20,510 bases of DNA from Apostichopus californicus. Taxonomy: Eukaryota > Echinodermata > Holothuroidea > Aspidochirotida > Stichopodidae. Under the pieces are notes generated by a model. That model was not told where the DNA came from and did not search any database. It saw only the letters and a program-made list of their open reading frames with translations. The DNA lies in the NCBI GenBank assembly GCA_020650975.1, contig JAIPMN010004068.1, positions 6,731 through 27,240 of the forward strand. Direction: 5' to 3'. The translations under genes and the position numbers were made by a program. This document shows, one piece after another, positions 9,791-18,671 of this stretch (within the stretch, counting starts at the first letter, position 1; every line of letters begins with the position of its first letter).

Positions 9791-12700
9791 TCTACCGATC
9801 ATACCCTACGCTCGATTTGTAGTCTTCATATCATGGGCATCTAGCTGTTTTCATTCCAGTTGTTCTTACTGTAAATGGTATCATATGAGCAATATGACTT
9901 TAAACCACTGAATAAAATGTAGTATACACAGGATTGATAATAGTTAAATATAAACTAGCAATACAAAGCTAATGCCTGACAACTATGCATAATGTGATAA
10001 ACAAGGGACAATGGCTAATAGGTTATACACTCAAGAAATTAAAGGTGCTAATTCTTTTCAAATACGCAATAGCTTTTTCCTTCATTTTTTTTTTTTAAAT
10101 TTGCATCTTGCCTTAATAGATAAAAATACACCTACAATCTAGAAGTTTGTGATTGTTATTACTACCAAAAAGTACTGTTAATTTTAAAGATTTTGTGAAT
10201 ATTTGTCAACCCATTAGTCACTATATATGTGTTAAGCTTCCTCAAGTGTTACAAAGAGGAGGTATTCACACCAGGTTTCAACTTTACATTTTCAATGTTC
10301 GCTCACCAACTTGCTTTAAAAAATTTGTACATAGCAGTTTTAATCATTTTGTTTTGCTTCACAAAAGTTATTCATATTGCCTATGCAAACTAGTTTACCT
10401 GACCTGTTTGTGAACTGCCCCCCCCCCCCATAGTGCATATTTAATCAAGAAAATGCATTTTTTGAACAAAAATNNNNNNNNNNTGTGAACTGCCCCCCCC
10501 CCCCCATAGTGCATATTTAATCAAGAAAATGCATTTTTTGAACAAAAATTCTATGTTTAAAACTGGGCAAATTTACACAGAGAATCTGACATTTTGTAAA
10601 ATTTTACTAGGTTTGTCTGTACTGCTAGTATTACAATCAGGAGATTTTAGAAGTACTTAAAAGAAAAGAGCTTTCTATACTGTAATTAGATTTGAATATG
10701 TGCAATGAACGAAAATGCTAAGCCAGTACCAGTTTAATAGTACTATCTTTGATATAGTAAAGATGATAATCATAATAATTTTGATCTTCATTTTTATATA
10801 TTAAGTTTTTTCATCTCAAGTTATAATAACTTACATTTTTTGTTATTGTATATTTCATAATTTTATTTGAAAAAAAAATTAAATAAAAACGCACAGGATT
10901 TTGCCAGAGGTACTTACCTCTGGCAAAATACTCAATACTGAATAAAAGGTTAATGGAACCAAAACAGATTCATTCTTTAGACAAGATATTAGTGTTAAGA
11001 ATTAGCCATCTTCAATTAGTTTCCTCTTCTTACGAATTCTGTAATTTCATGCTGGTCTTTTACTTTAACTTCTGACTCTTTGTCTTTCTGGAAGTTTACA
11101 TTTTATGGACATTTTATATCACATTGCCTGTACATATAGATGACAGTTTTTGCAATCACTTAAATAGTTCACCCGAAAGGGAAAAGGCGTCGATTGGATT
11201 ATCTCAATAGGTTTTAGTGTGACATTAACCACATTGTAAAATATTGCGGTTTGGATGACAACTTTGAATGTATAAGTTAACAAGTTACCCCGAATTTATT
11301 TCAGTACAGAAATTTGAGCATGATGAAACTTCTTCTGCATGTTGTTATTCTGTTTATATCTGTGACTGGTTTATGTCGTTGCTTTTGCTAAGCTGATACA
11401 CCTGCACTGGTATGTCAGATGTTGACACAGTCAAATGATTTATCAAGACAACATCTATCTTGGTTAGGAAAATAATTTTATGACACCTGAAAATATTCAG
11501 GTCCAAAGTCTACTTATGTCTACAATTCAATATGGACCTATAAAAAAAAACCTGACATTATAATGCAACTGCACACCTATTGAAATGTACCATAGTCAAA
11601 CGTGGGACAGAGCTTTACTATAACCTGCCAAACACAGTTAACTACCTGGCAATGTTCCAAAGCTTTTAAAACAAAATGCTGCTATATTATGCTACATCAC
11701 GTTAACATAGGATTATGTTTTCCTGACAAGGAGGGATCAATTTAAGGCACTCCTTTGTGTTACAGTAATTTCTGGTCGTGTAAAAGTTGCACCAGAATTG
11801 ATGATATATAATTCAAGTTAGAGGAATGTATTTATCTCCACATAGGTCAATTCTTCACAAGTATTATAGAATTCTTTCAACTTTCCTATTCTATTCTATT
11901 CTATTCTGTAGAAACTATATATAGACTATTCATATATTTTGAAAATTATTTAATGATTCCTTTGTCTTAAATGCCACAACTTGTGTCTTAGCCAATCGGT
12001 GCCAAATTCAGTACACAGAGAGAGAGAGAAATGGTGAGGAGTTTTTTTGACCAAAAGAATAAAATCACAAGACATCATCTGCTATGGTTCTTATCTTCAT
12101 TTGTGATTGAAATGCATTTTGGTGTTTGGTTTAATAGGGACATTGACGTTCAATTGTAATTTATAATTTGTAAAATTTAAATTTAAAAATTTATAATTTG
12201 ACCTTTCTACAATGTTCATATTCATGTCATGTCTACTATCAGTTAAAGGAAGTAAGACTCGTGCACAAAGAAACCTCTGATGCCGGTAATCTGACCAAGT
12301 TTCGAATGAGGTGTTAGACACCACCATCGATCCCAAAAAATGCACACACAGCTTGCTACCCTACGGAAATTAGACACTAGTGAACAGTCAATACATGCAG
12401 CTACGGTCAATCCACAACACAGTGTACATAGCAGCGATGGACATCTCAGGTCTAGATAAAAGAATACAAGGTATCACATTTCATTACTGTCTGCATTTTG
12501 TAGCGACAAGAAGAAAACTTCACTTGCAAGCAACGGAAAGTTAACTTTTGTCAGAGGGCGGCACACGGTTTGGGGCGAGTCTTCAATGCCTTTAAAGCAA
12601 GCTGGAGGCATGTGCATCAGCAATCAAATGTAAATTGACCTATACTATACATACACTGTAATGTGAGACATTTATGGCCAGTAAAGATTCTTCTAACCAT

Positions 12701-15700
12701 GAGAATAGCATGTTTGAACACACATGTGAGTGTAGCATGTGTGGGATTTCACAGAGGAGGGGGGGGGGTATCTTAAATGAAACAACAGAGCACTAACCTC
12801 TCCTATTTGGTTAACAACAACCAGGTGTCTGAGTCCCATAGTCCTGAAGAGGTTAAAGACCTTTGAAACAGGAGCGGTCGGAGAGACGGTGTACGGACAA
12901 GTATTCATATACCTAGAAACATCCTACAGAGAAAACAAAAGATTATAACAAAAGATATAACAAAAGATAACAAAAGATTAAATAAGAAAAGATTAAAACA
13001 AAAGAAATAAAACAAAAGAATTCATGCATATTCCAACAAAAAGGAAATTACTGAATTGCTTTTAATATATTACAACAGCTGTTTCAATTTTCGAGACACT
13101 CACCATTACGATATGCTACATGTCTGGAGAATGTCGCTTCCAGAAGACATACATAGCTCAGCTATTTTGATGGTTAAATGGTAATATTTCATAAAATAGA
13201 AAGTGGTACAGAAATACGACCTGCACTGTTAGCAGTTGTTTTTAACATAATGATATCAGAATTAATTTTGATTCTACAGTTATCATTTCAGCTGAGAAGA
13301 AACCTTTCTGAAAATCAAAACACAAAGGGCCACAACATTTTCTCTAGAAATGGAGAAGGGTGAATAGTAAATTCACTATTCTTAAACTATTCCTGTGCAT
13401 TTTTACAAAATCATACAAACAGTGGGATAGTGTGTGGGGGTTAGGGTCAGTAGCAGGGAGGGACAAAGGGGAAGGATGGTGCCAAACGTGGGTTGGAAAA
13501 GCTTGCCCTATTCAAGTAAACAAAGAGATAGTGAAGTCTAACTTACTATTATCATGTTTAAATTGATTCCAGTGAGATCCATGTCATGTACACTCGGGTA
13601 ACGAGGATAATCCCTGGTTAAATCCACATACTGCATAACAGGACGGGTACTACTCTGTTACAGGAAAGAAATAAACAGACAGTTACACATTGTACTACAG
13701 GTACTACTCTGTTACAGGAAAAACAATTAAAAATTAAATTAAAAAATAAACAGACTGACAAAAATGCCTTTGAGATGAAAACTACTTCGACGAACTGTGT
13801 AATAACATGAGGGACATTTGATCCTTCAAAATGATTTCAAATGAATGACTAATGAATGGTGATGAACACCCAAATCGGATTCATCATCAAAAATACTGTA
13901 ATTACAAGCCAGTTGGGACAATCCTGAATATACCAATGGATTTATTGTTGTGGAAGATGCTTACTTATTCTTTCATAATGTGACCCTAAGATGACCTTAA
14001 ACGCAGAGAGTCAAAGATGATAAACCCGGACACTGAATTTCATTTCTTCTGTTGAAGACAAATACTTTGAGAGTACGTTCGAACAATTGTCTAGAATGAA
14101 ATGCCTTTAACCTAACATTCGTAACAATATAAAATGAGCTGTATACTTAATAGCGGCTATATGCTGCTTTGGTTTTAAATATCCAAGACGTTCTCTGGGA
14201 GCAGAAGCAATATACAAAATAAATATTTACTTACAGAACTGTGTTCCATAAAACAAACTCTATTTACTTACAGAACTGTGTTCCATAAAACAAACTCTAT
14301 TTACTTACAGAACTGTGTTCCATAAAACAAACTCTATTCTGAAGTAGCTCCACCAGGTGATCTCTCATCACGATACCATGAAAGACTACCGATGATGAGT
14401 CACTCTGAAGTGGGACATCTCCATTAGGTCTGGAAAGAAGTGCAAAAGAAGGCTATCTCAATCAATATTCCTTTCAGCATATCAAGATGATATGACAAAC
14501 CATGCTACATGTTAATCTGGCATTGCTCCATTAGGAATTGTGAACAATGGGCTTTTTAAAGCTGTACTTCTAAATTAAAATTAATATTTTCTCTTGAAAA
14601 TTGAAAAACAAAGATTTCGCGAATATAGCTAGTTATATTATTTGTAACAAGCCACTTTAGTCTTGAGTCTCCAGTCAACTATTGTTGAGTAACCAGTATA
14701 TTCATATAATAGATACCTGAGGCTTAGTAAGTCGAATACATCCAGATATATCACAGTACCTTCTATCCACAGCACTCCTTGCTTAAAGGGTGTGAAGACT
14801 CGCGCAAAAAGAAACGTCTAATGCCAGTAATCTGACCTAGTTTCGAATGAGGTGTAACAGAATTGTTAGACACCACCATCGATCCCAGAAAATACACACA
14901 CTGCTTGCTACCGTCGGTAATTAGACACAAGTGTACAGTCAGTACATACAGCTGCGGTCAATACCCACAGCACAGTGTACAAACGATACAGCAATGGACA
15001 TCTCAGGTCCAGCTAAAGATAACAAGGTATCACGTTTCATTACTGTCTGCATTTTGTAGCGACCAGAGGAAAGCTTCACTTGCAAGCAACAGAAAGTTAA
15101 CCTTTAAAGATGGCGGCACGCTATTTGGGGGCGAGTCTTCAATGCCTTTAAGTCCATTCTGTACGTTAACTTACATCGAATCGTTGCTGTTAGAACGATG
15201 TCGTCGCAACTGCTGGATCGTTTGCTGAGGGAAGTCTACGGCGTTAACAGACATAAGGTGATGATGTTGGCTGATATCCTCCCACTGTCAAATGAGCATG
15301 ATGAAAATATATATGTTAATATATGTATTCATGTGTAAGCAGCTAACATAATGTCTTGAAAATGCATAAACAAATTTTTGAACCATCAAAAAGTTATTCT
15401 TAGCTAGAAAAGAAAAGGAAGGAAAAACAAGAACAAATTTACCCAAAAGCTTGAAATAACAGTTGTGTGGCTATGGCAACGTCTTTAAAGAACATATCCT
15501 TCAGAAATGGTTGTTGGCAAAGAGATACTAATGTTAGTACTTTTGTTGTTATTAGGATAGCTTCTTTGACAATGTGAACATTGCAAAAAGTAATTCTTGG
15601 CAAGCAAAAGAAAAGAAAAAACAAACAATAAAATTACTTTTGATTCAAAAGCTTAAAATAATGGAGATATGTGGCTATGGCAGCATCTTTAAAGAACATA

Positions 15701-18090
15701 TCCTTCAGAAATGGTTGTTGGCAAAGAGATACAAACAGTATATTTGTTGTTTTTAATATAGCTTCTTCTTTGACAATGTGAACATTGTAAGACACTATCA
15801 AACTGAAACCTCCTGACTCCACTTACATTATACTCCCAACTTGTGCAAGGAGAGGAGGATTGAATGGTTTAAGCAGTTATGAGATCAATTTTGTGTCGGA
15901 CACACAATATAACCCTTTATGTCTTGTATCAACTGAAAATACTCAATCGTTACACAGTAATTTTCTTAATAAAACATATTTCCTTTCTGATTGGACAATC
16001 TTACGAACAAGTGCAAGTTCCCAAGGAAACGTACAGGCTTTCTTAAAGAACTTTTAACTATTAGCAGGCTTTACATTAGCAGGCATTACATTTAACAGGC
16101 TTGTGGCTGTTAAGCTCAATAAAAAGGGGATAAATTTGGCATGGTATGACATCTGAATTGTGTCGCATAAAAAAATCTTACATTTGATCAAAGTAAAATG
16201 CTCTTTGTTTAATAATTTTGAGCCAGAAATCCTAGCAGGAAGCAGCAAGTTTGATAACTGTACTCACTCCCGTACGAGACGTTGATCCCTCCTCCTCTTC
16301 ATGCAAGACTCTGTAACTGCTAACGACTGGAAATGCATTATGGGTAGTGGTTTTCAAAATGTCAATGATTGTGTGGACTCTTGTCTTTAAGTGCAGGTAA
16401 CAGGCTTTTCTTTCCATAATTTCAGACACCTGAAGTCTGTTAAGAAAAGACCAAAAAACAAAAAGGATGGCTGCTCAATTGCTGCGGACATTCGCTTAAA
16501 CTACATTGAAGTTGTTAAGCAGTTATTGTAAAACAGATAAGAGAGTGATTGATTAACAAAAGAAGAAATTATGGCATATGAAAGGCACAACATCAGGTGT
16601 GAGGGCAACAGCCTATAAATGGCAAAAAAATCACAGCCTTGTGAGAATCAATATCCATTATATATAAATAAATTTCGCATGTAGAATACAAATGTTCATT
16701 TCCCCCAATTGTCACCCCCCAGGCCACCCAGCCCCCCCCCCTCCTGCAACTTATGCCACCAGCCTTCCCATACCATTCATCTGAAGTCCTAATTGCAAAG
16801 CAAAGATCGACCAAATGGAACCAACAACTCACGTTTCCATCTGCCTATCTGCTTCCCATTCCAGTAACGGCACATTCTTCAAGTTGATATGGATGTCATA
16901 CAAGCCTTTGTTGAAAAAGTCACCGCTCCATTTTGCGACCTGCAAGGTGTGAGTTGCAAACCATGTCAGCTCAAAACTGGACTGTCTTTTTTTTTAAAGC
17001 AGAATGTTCTCACTTTTTTTGTAATAACCTAGATGATTATTCCTTCGACTGCAGTGTACGAGCCTATCGATGTACAATGTCCTTATATTACCGATAGGAA
17101 TAGTGAAATTCAAGCTGAGTTTTCATTTAGCTGTCAAGGATCATCAGAATGGCTCCAAACACGGTCTTAAACTACGTCTGGGTTAAAAATCTGAGTGTGG
17201 TATGGTTGTATTTAAATTAGCCCACTTTTATCTGAGGTCATGTAAGATAAAGTTGGTTAAAAGTTTGTACTTTTATGCAAAAGTTGTATTATATTCCAGT
17301 AACTCTGGCATGACTGGGTCCTCTCTTTTAAACTGTGCTTTATAAATGGCACATTAAATGTCATAGGGTTCACTTATAGCAGTCATTGAGTTGCAGCCAT
17401 TAATAAACATTTTCATGCTATTCCATACGAAGATGATAAAACAATGTAGCTTTAAATCAGGTTCTCTAGACAGGTTTCATTGCAAAAACTGAAAGTAAAT
17501 GTCAAACATCTTGACATTTTCAAACTTGTTGTTCACATGTTACCAATCAATATAAGTATGGAAAGTGTCCGGGCAACGACATGTTGAGAACTAAATCAAA
17601 TATATGAGTTACTAGCATATTACCATCATTTGGTCGAAAATCTTGGAGATTAGCTCTGTTTCACCAATTGGAATCACAGTTTGAACAACACTTTATCGAT
17701 TTGGTAAAAATTGCTGACTAGATGTAAGAAGCTATAACATCAAATTATCTCCTTTATCACAATGTACAAAATATTGGCACGGTATACTCCTGACAGAAAC
17801 ATTTGATGCCTTATTTAATTTACAGTGATAAAACCTATGTCCGGTAAATCAACCTATGAAACCTATGTGAAGATTTCATGGATATTCTTTTCAGATATCC
17901 GTTGCTATAGAAACAAAGAGTAGTACTTACAATCAATGTCACCATGATTGGCAGACCATAACTGATCTCATTGGTAGATTCAATCAGTATAACCGTCAGG
18001 CTAATTGTCATGCGTACCACGCCCCCTAGAAAGGCTGCCGAACCAATCAGAGCAAAGGTGCCAGAGTAAACAGAACTCAGGTTGAAGAAA
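9114..18090 (-). CDS. CLCN6: CLC-6-like chloride/proton exchanger, 3' eight exons (partial at 5' end)
   Basis: Exons in transcript order: 18090-17931, 16939-16833, 16436-16268, 15284-15175, 14429-14309, 13654-13547, 12923-12798 and 9215-9114. They join in phase to give 333 residues plus TAA. The product starts in the last transmembrane helices ([34 protein letters not shown]), passes the helix R tyrosine that coordinates chloride in the CLC fold (GLYDIHI), then has CBS1 (EIMERK to NAFPVV), a linker, CBS2 ([10 protein letters not shown] to MGLRHLVVV) and [13 protein letters not shown] near the C-terminus. [20 protein letters not shown] and [13 protein letters not shown] favour CLC-6 over CLC-7. 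CLC-6 exchangers work in late endosomal membranes. About 60% of an expected length near 870 residues is missing, presumably beyond 20510. The remembered human sequence is the only comparison made. Confidence 0.9.
9486..9541. repeat. Duplicated TGTTACAAACAAATAAA segment
   Basis: TGTTACAAACAAATAAA occurs twice about 32 bp apart, separated by CAAA-type units. It lies about 50 bp upstream of the last TMEM44-like exon acceptor. Confidence 0.6.
9590..9790 (+). CDS. TMEM44: TMEM44-like terminal exon with stop
   Basis: Acceptor ctttttccgtttgcag ends at 9589. The exon opens with WDFSDINQ, matching the human WDPEDVN tail motif, continues [18 protein letters not shown] and a Glu run, and ends DDDMYHVM with TAA at 9788-9790. 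The exon lies inside the last intron of the oppositely transcribed CLCN6-like gene. The poly(A) signal follows about 120 bp later. Confidence 0.82.
   Translation, partial: WDFSDINQSRSGKWNTEDWDEETVLKEIEDELRKADEEEEEEMASTPSLSYNSQHELGDDDMYHVM
9911..9916 (+). terminator. Poly(A) signal AATAAA of the TMEM44-like gene
   Basis: A canonical AATAAA lies 121 bp after the TMEM44-like stop codon. It is the first canonical hexamer after the stop and predicts a short 3' UTR. Confidence 0.65.
10409..10549. other. Ten-N gap flanked by near-identical 65/66-bp sequence
   Basis: Positions 10474-10483 are N. The sequence before (10409-10473) and after (10484-10549) is the same except for C-run length, 12 against 13. 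This is what an unmerged contig overlap across a homopolymer looks like, so the duplication is probably not biological. Confidence 0.9.
10898..10929. repeat. Perfect inverted repeat, 15-bp arms, 2-nt spacer
   Basis: The arm ATTTTGCCAGAGGTA at 10898-10912 is followed by CT and its exact reverse complement at 10915-10929. It lies about 1 kb past the TMEM44-like poly(A) signal and within the CLCN6-like last intron. Its function is unknown. Confidence 0.9.
11886..11907. repeat. TTCTA microsatellite
   Basis: CTATT repeats just over four times. It is a simple sequence with no other meaning visible. Confidence 0.85.
12243..12595. mobile_element. TTAA-flanked MITE, copy 1 (piggyBac-like)
   Basis: TTAA stands at both ends (12243-12246 and 12592-12595). 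The left inner terminus AGGAAGTAAGACTCG pairs imperfectly with the right terminus read backwards, AGGCATTGAAGACTCGCC. Length is 353 bp with no transposase. TTAA target sites are the hallmark of piggyBac-type elements. A second copy, about 80% similar by eye, lies at 14783-15151 in the same orientation. Confidence 0.7.
12798..12923 (-). CDS. CLCN6: CLCN6-like exon: CBS2 domain
   Basis: Acceptor ctctgtag precedes 12923 and donor gttagt occupies 12797-12792. The 42 codons encode [20 protein letters not shown], then [22 protein letters not shown]. This is one of the strongest matches to CLC-6 in the window. The intron after it is about 3.6 kb and contains the end of the TMEM44-like gene. Confidence 0.93.
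12931..13020. repeat. A-rich tandem repeat (AACAAAAGAT units)
   Basis: Variants of ATAACAAAAGAT repeat through this stretch, immediately upstream (in minus-strand sense) of the CBS2 exon acceptor. Read on the minus strand it is T-rich, so it extends the polypyrimidine tract of that acceptor. Confidence 0.75.
13021..13546. other. CLCN6-like intron, nothing distinctive
   Basis: No exons or ordered repeats were recognised. Short open frames here carry no family signature. Confidence 0.5.
13547..13654 (-). CDS. CLCN6: CLCN6-like exon: CBS2 linker with DYPRYP motif
   Basis: Acceptor ttctttcctgtaacag precedes 13654; donor gtaagt occupies 13546-13541. The 36 codons are in phase 0: [14 protein letters not shown], then [15 protein letters not shown] and INLNMII. 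Human CLC-6 has EDYPRYPDIHDLDLTLLNPRMI. An internal CAG before 13630 would be an in-frame alternative, shorter by eight residues. Confidence 0.9.
13646..13721. repeat. Duplicated splice-acceptor segment (54-bp spacing)
   Basis: A 22-bp stretch (GGTACTACTCTGTTACAGG plus AAA) occurs at 13646-13667 and 13700-13721. It carries the CLCN6-like acceptor ctgtaacag and the first exon bases, so the intron has two copies of its 3' border. Use of the distal copy would add 54 nt containing an in-frame TAA. Confidence 0.85.
13722..14223. other. CLCN6-like intron interior, nothing distinctive
   Basis: A-rich sequence at its low-coordinate end, otherwise unremarkable. Confidence 0.5.
14224..14334. repeat. 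Three tandem 37-bp copies carrying the CLCN6 splice donor
   Basis: Units begin at 14224, 14261 and 14298 and appear identical. Each holds, on the minus strand, the last 26 coding bases of the CLCN6-like exon plus gtaagtaaata. Three equal gtaagt donors result, ending exons at 14309, 14272 or 14235. Confidence 0.95.
14309..14429 (-). CDS. CLCN6: CLCN6-like exon: start of CBS2 region, with triplicated donor
   Basis: Acceptor cttctttccag precedes 14429; donor gtaagt occupies 14308-14303. It encodes [12 protein letters not shown], then [20 protein letters not shown] and CFMEHSS. Human CLC-6 reads LTFHGLILRSQLVTLLVRGVCYSES. The last 26 coding bases and the donor are repeated twice more downstream (repeat at 14224-14334), but only this donor keeps the frame open. 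Confidence 0.88.
14783..15151. mobile_element. TTAA-flanked MITE, copy 2 (piggyBac-like)
   Basis: TTAA lies at 14783-14786 and 15148-15151. Left terminus AGGGTGTGAAGACTCGCGC and right terminus, on the other strand, AGGCATTGAAGACTCGCCC form inverted repeats of about 19 bp with few mismatches. Length is 369 bp. The right end is 17 bp from the donor of the CLCN6-like linker exon at 15175. Confidence 0.78.
15175..15284 (-). CDS. CLCN6: CLCN6-like exon: inter-CBS linker
   Basis: Acceptor tttgacag precedes 15284; donor gtaagt occupies 15174-15169. It encodes 36 codons ([20 protein letters not shown] onward, ending [11 protein letters not shown]) plus two bases. Phase agrees with both neighbours. 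The linker is hydrophilic and poorly conserved, so identity rests on splice phase and position. A TTAA-type MITE ends 17 bp beyond the donor. Confidence 0.75.
15436..15789. repeat. Imperfect tandem duplication, period about 194 bp
   Basis: The phrase GTGGCTATGGCA with CATATCCTTCAGAAATGGTT and GACAATGTGAACATT appears at about 15477-15585 and again from 15671. The copies differ by substitutions and small indels. It lies within a CLCN6-like intron and no coding signal is shared with known families. Confidence 0.85.
15790..16267. other. CLCN6-like intron, nothing distinctive
   Basis: A small AGCAGGCTTTACATT / AGCAGGCATTACATT doublet occurs near 16062-16091. No exon was recognised. Confidence 0.5.
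16268..16436 (-). CDS. CLCN6: CLCN6-like exon: CBS1 domain
   Basis: The acceptor is ttttcttaacag before 16436; the nearer CAG before 16429 would break phase. Donor gtgagt occupies 16267-16262. It encodes [20 protein letters not shown], then [20 protein letters not shown] and an acidic linker ([12 protein letters not shown]). Human CLC-6 has DIMEPNLTYVYPHTRIQ and HHAFPVV here. Confidence 0.9.
16437..16832. other. CLCN6-like intron, nothing distinctive
   Basis: It contains a C run at about 16732-16741 and otherwise plain sequence between the CBS1 exon acceptor and the helix R exon donor. Confidence 0.5.
16833..16939 (-). CDS. CLCN6: CLCN6-like exon: helix R and start of cytosolic domain
   Basis: Acceptor cttgcag precedes 16939; donor gtgagt occupies 16832-16827. 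It encodes [18 protein letters not shown] and then [14 protein letters not shown]. The Tyr in GLYDIH corresponds to the pore tyrosine of CLC proteins. It ends on two bases (AC), which fixes the acceptor of the next exon. Confidence 0.92.
16940..17930. other. CLCN6-like intron, nothing distinctive
   Basis: AT-rich intron of about 1 kb between two strongly matched exons. No repeats or exons were seen. Confidence 0.5.
17931..18090 (-). CDS. CLCN6: CLCN6-like exon: CLC membrane helices O-Q
   Basis: On the minus strand the acceptor ttttgcag precedes 18090 and donor gtaagt occupies 17930-17925. After one base of a split codon it encodes [16 protein letters not shown], then a glycine-rich helix and [20 protein letters not shown], then [10 protein letters not shown]. 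The match to human CLC-6 is nearly uninterrupted. In bacterial CLC numbering this covers helices O, P and most of Q. Confidence 0.92.
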
Positions 18091-18671
18091 CTGCAAAACG
18101 AAAAAATAAAGTTAACTGTGAATCACATTTACACTCTCAAAAGAACTTTGCATGATATATAAAAGTAAAATGATTAACAATTTTAAAACTGAACAGAACT
18201 AAAGTTACAAAGCAAAGATAGAAAATTATATATTTTTTCAGGGAACGATTGATCTTGTATTGCAACAGCAAAATGCTATGCAGAATGAGCACTTTGACAC
18301 ACAAGGAAAAAAAGGTTGTATAGCAGTCTTGTGCACAAAACCATAGGATTGTTAGAATTTGATGATAAACAAATAAAAAGAAAAAAAAATACTCAAAACT
18401 TACTACCTTACATACGAACACTAAAGTTATTCCCTGAATACTAAAATTTGACAATTCATTCGGATGAACTTTAGAAGACCAAAAATATGAATCTATTAAG
18501 TGCTATCCCATCATGAATCCATGGATAAAATAGTAAGAAGTAATAATCAAATCATTAAAAACTGATATCCAATAATCAAACAAATGAAATTCCAGCCTTC
18601 ATTTCAAGACCAAAAGCAATTGAGTTTTTCTATTCACTATAACACATCTGCATGCCACTTATAAAAAATCT
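18091..18671. other. Sequence upstream of the first recognised CLCN6-like exon
   Basis: AT-rich, with no match to the CLC selectivity-filter exon (GLFVPS-type). It is probably CLCN6 intron. Confidence 0.45.

Larger units (their letters stand above)
9917..12242. other. Large last CLCN6-like intron beyond the TMEM44-like 3' end
   Basis: Very AT-rich sequence without recognised exons. It holds an assembly gap with duplicated flanks (10409-10549), a perfect hairpin (10898-10929), a TTCTA microsatellite (11886-11907) and an AG run (about 12017-12029). Confidence 0.6.

Noticed and set aside
12798..12912. Acceptor immediately before 12912 for the CBS2 exon.
   Set aside because: Phase does not match the upstream exon; the acceptor before 12923 gives DVSRYMN, which matches CLC-6.
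14863..15228. The longest open frame in the window (121 codons, + strand).
   Set aside because: It runs through the TTAA-type MITE and then antisense to a CLCN6-like exon, and has no family signature. A chance frame is the better explanation.
16268..16429. Acceptor immediately before 16429 for the CBS1 exon.
   Set aside because: It would break the frame from the preceding exon, which ends on two bases; the acceptor before 16436 restores phase and has a better pyrimidine tract.
9114..18090. Assignment to CLCN7 instead of CLCN6.
   Set aside because: HLVVV resembles CLC-7, but the [22 protein letters not shown] and GIVTRHNLT stretches follow CLC-6.
18137..18454. A 105-codon minus-strand frame rich in Phe, Leu and Val.
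   Set aside because: The composition reflects AT-rich DNA; it has no CLC motif and no splice phase linking it to 18090.
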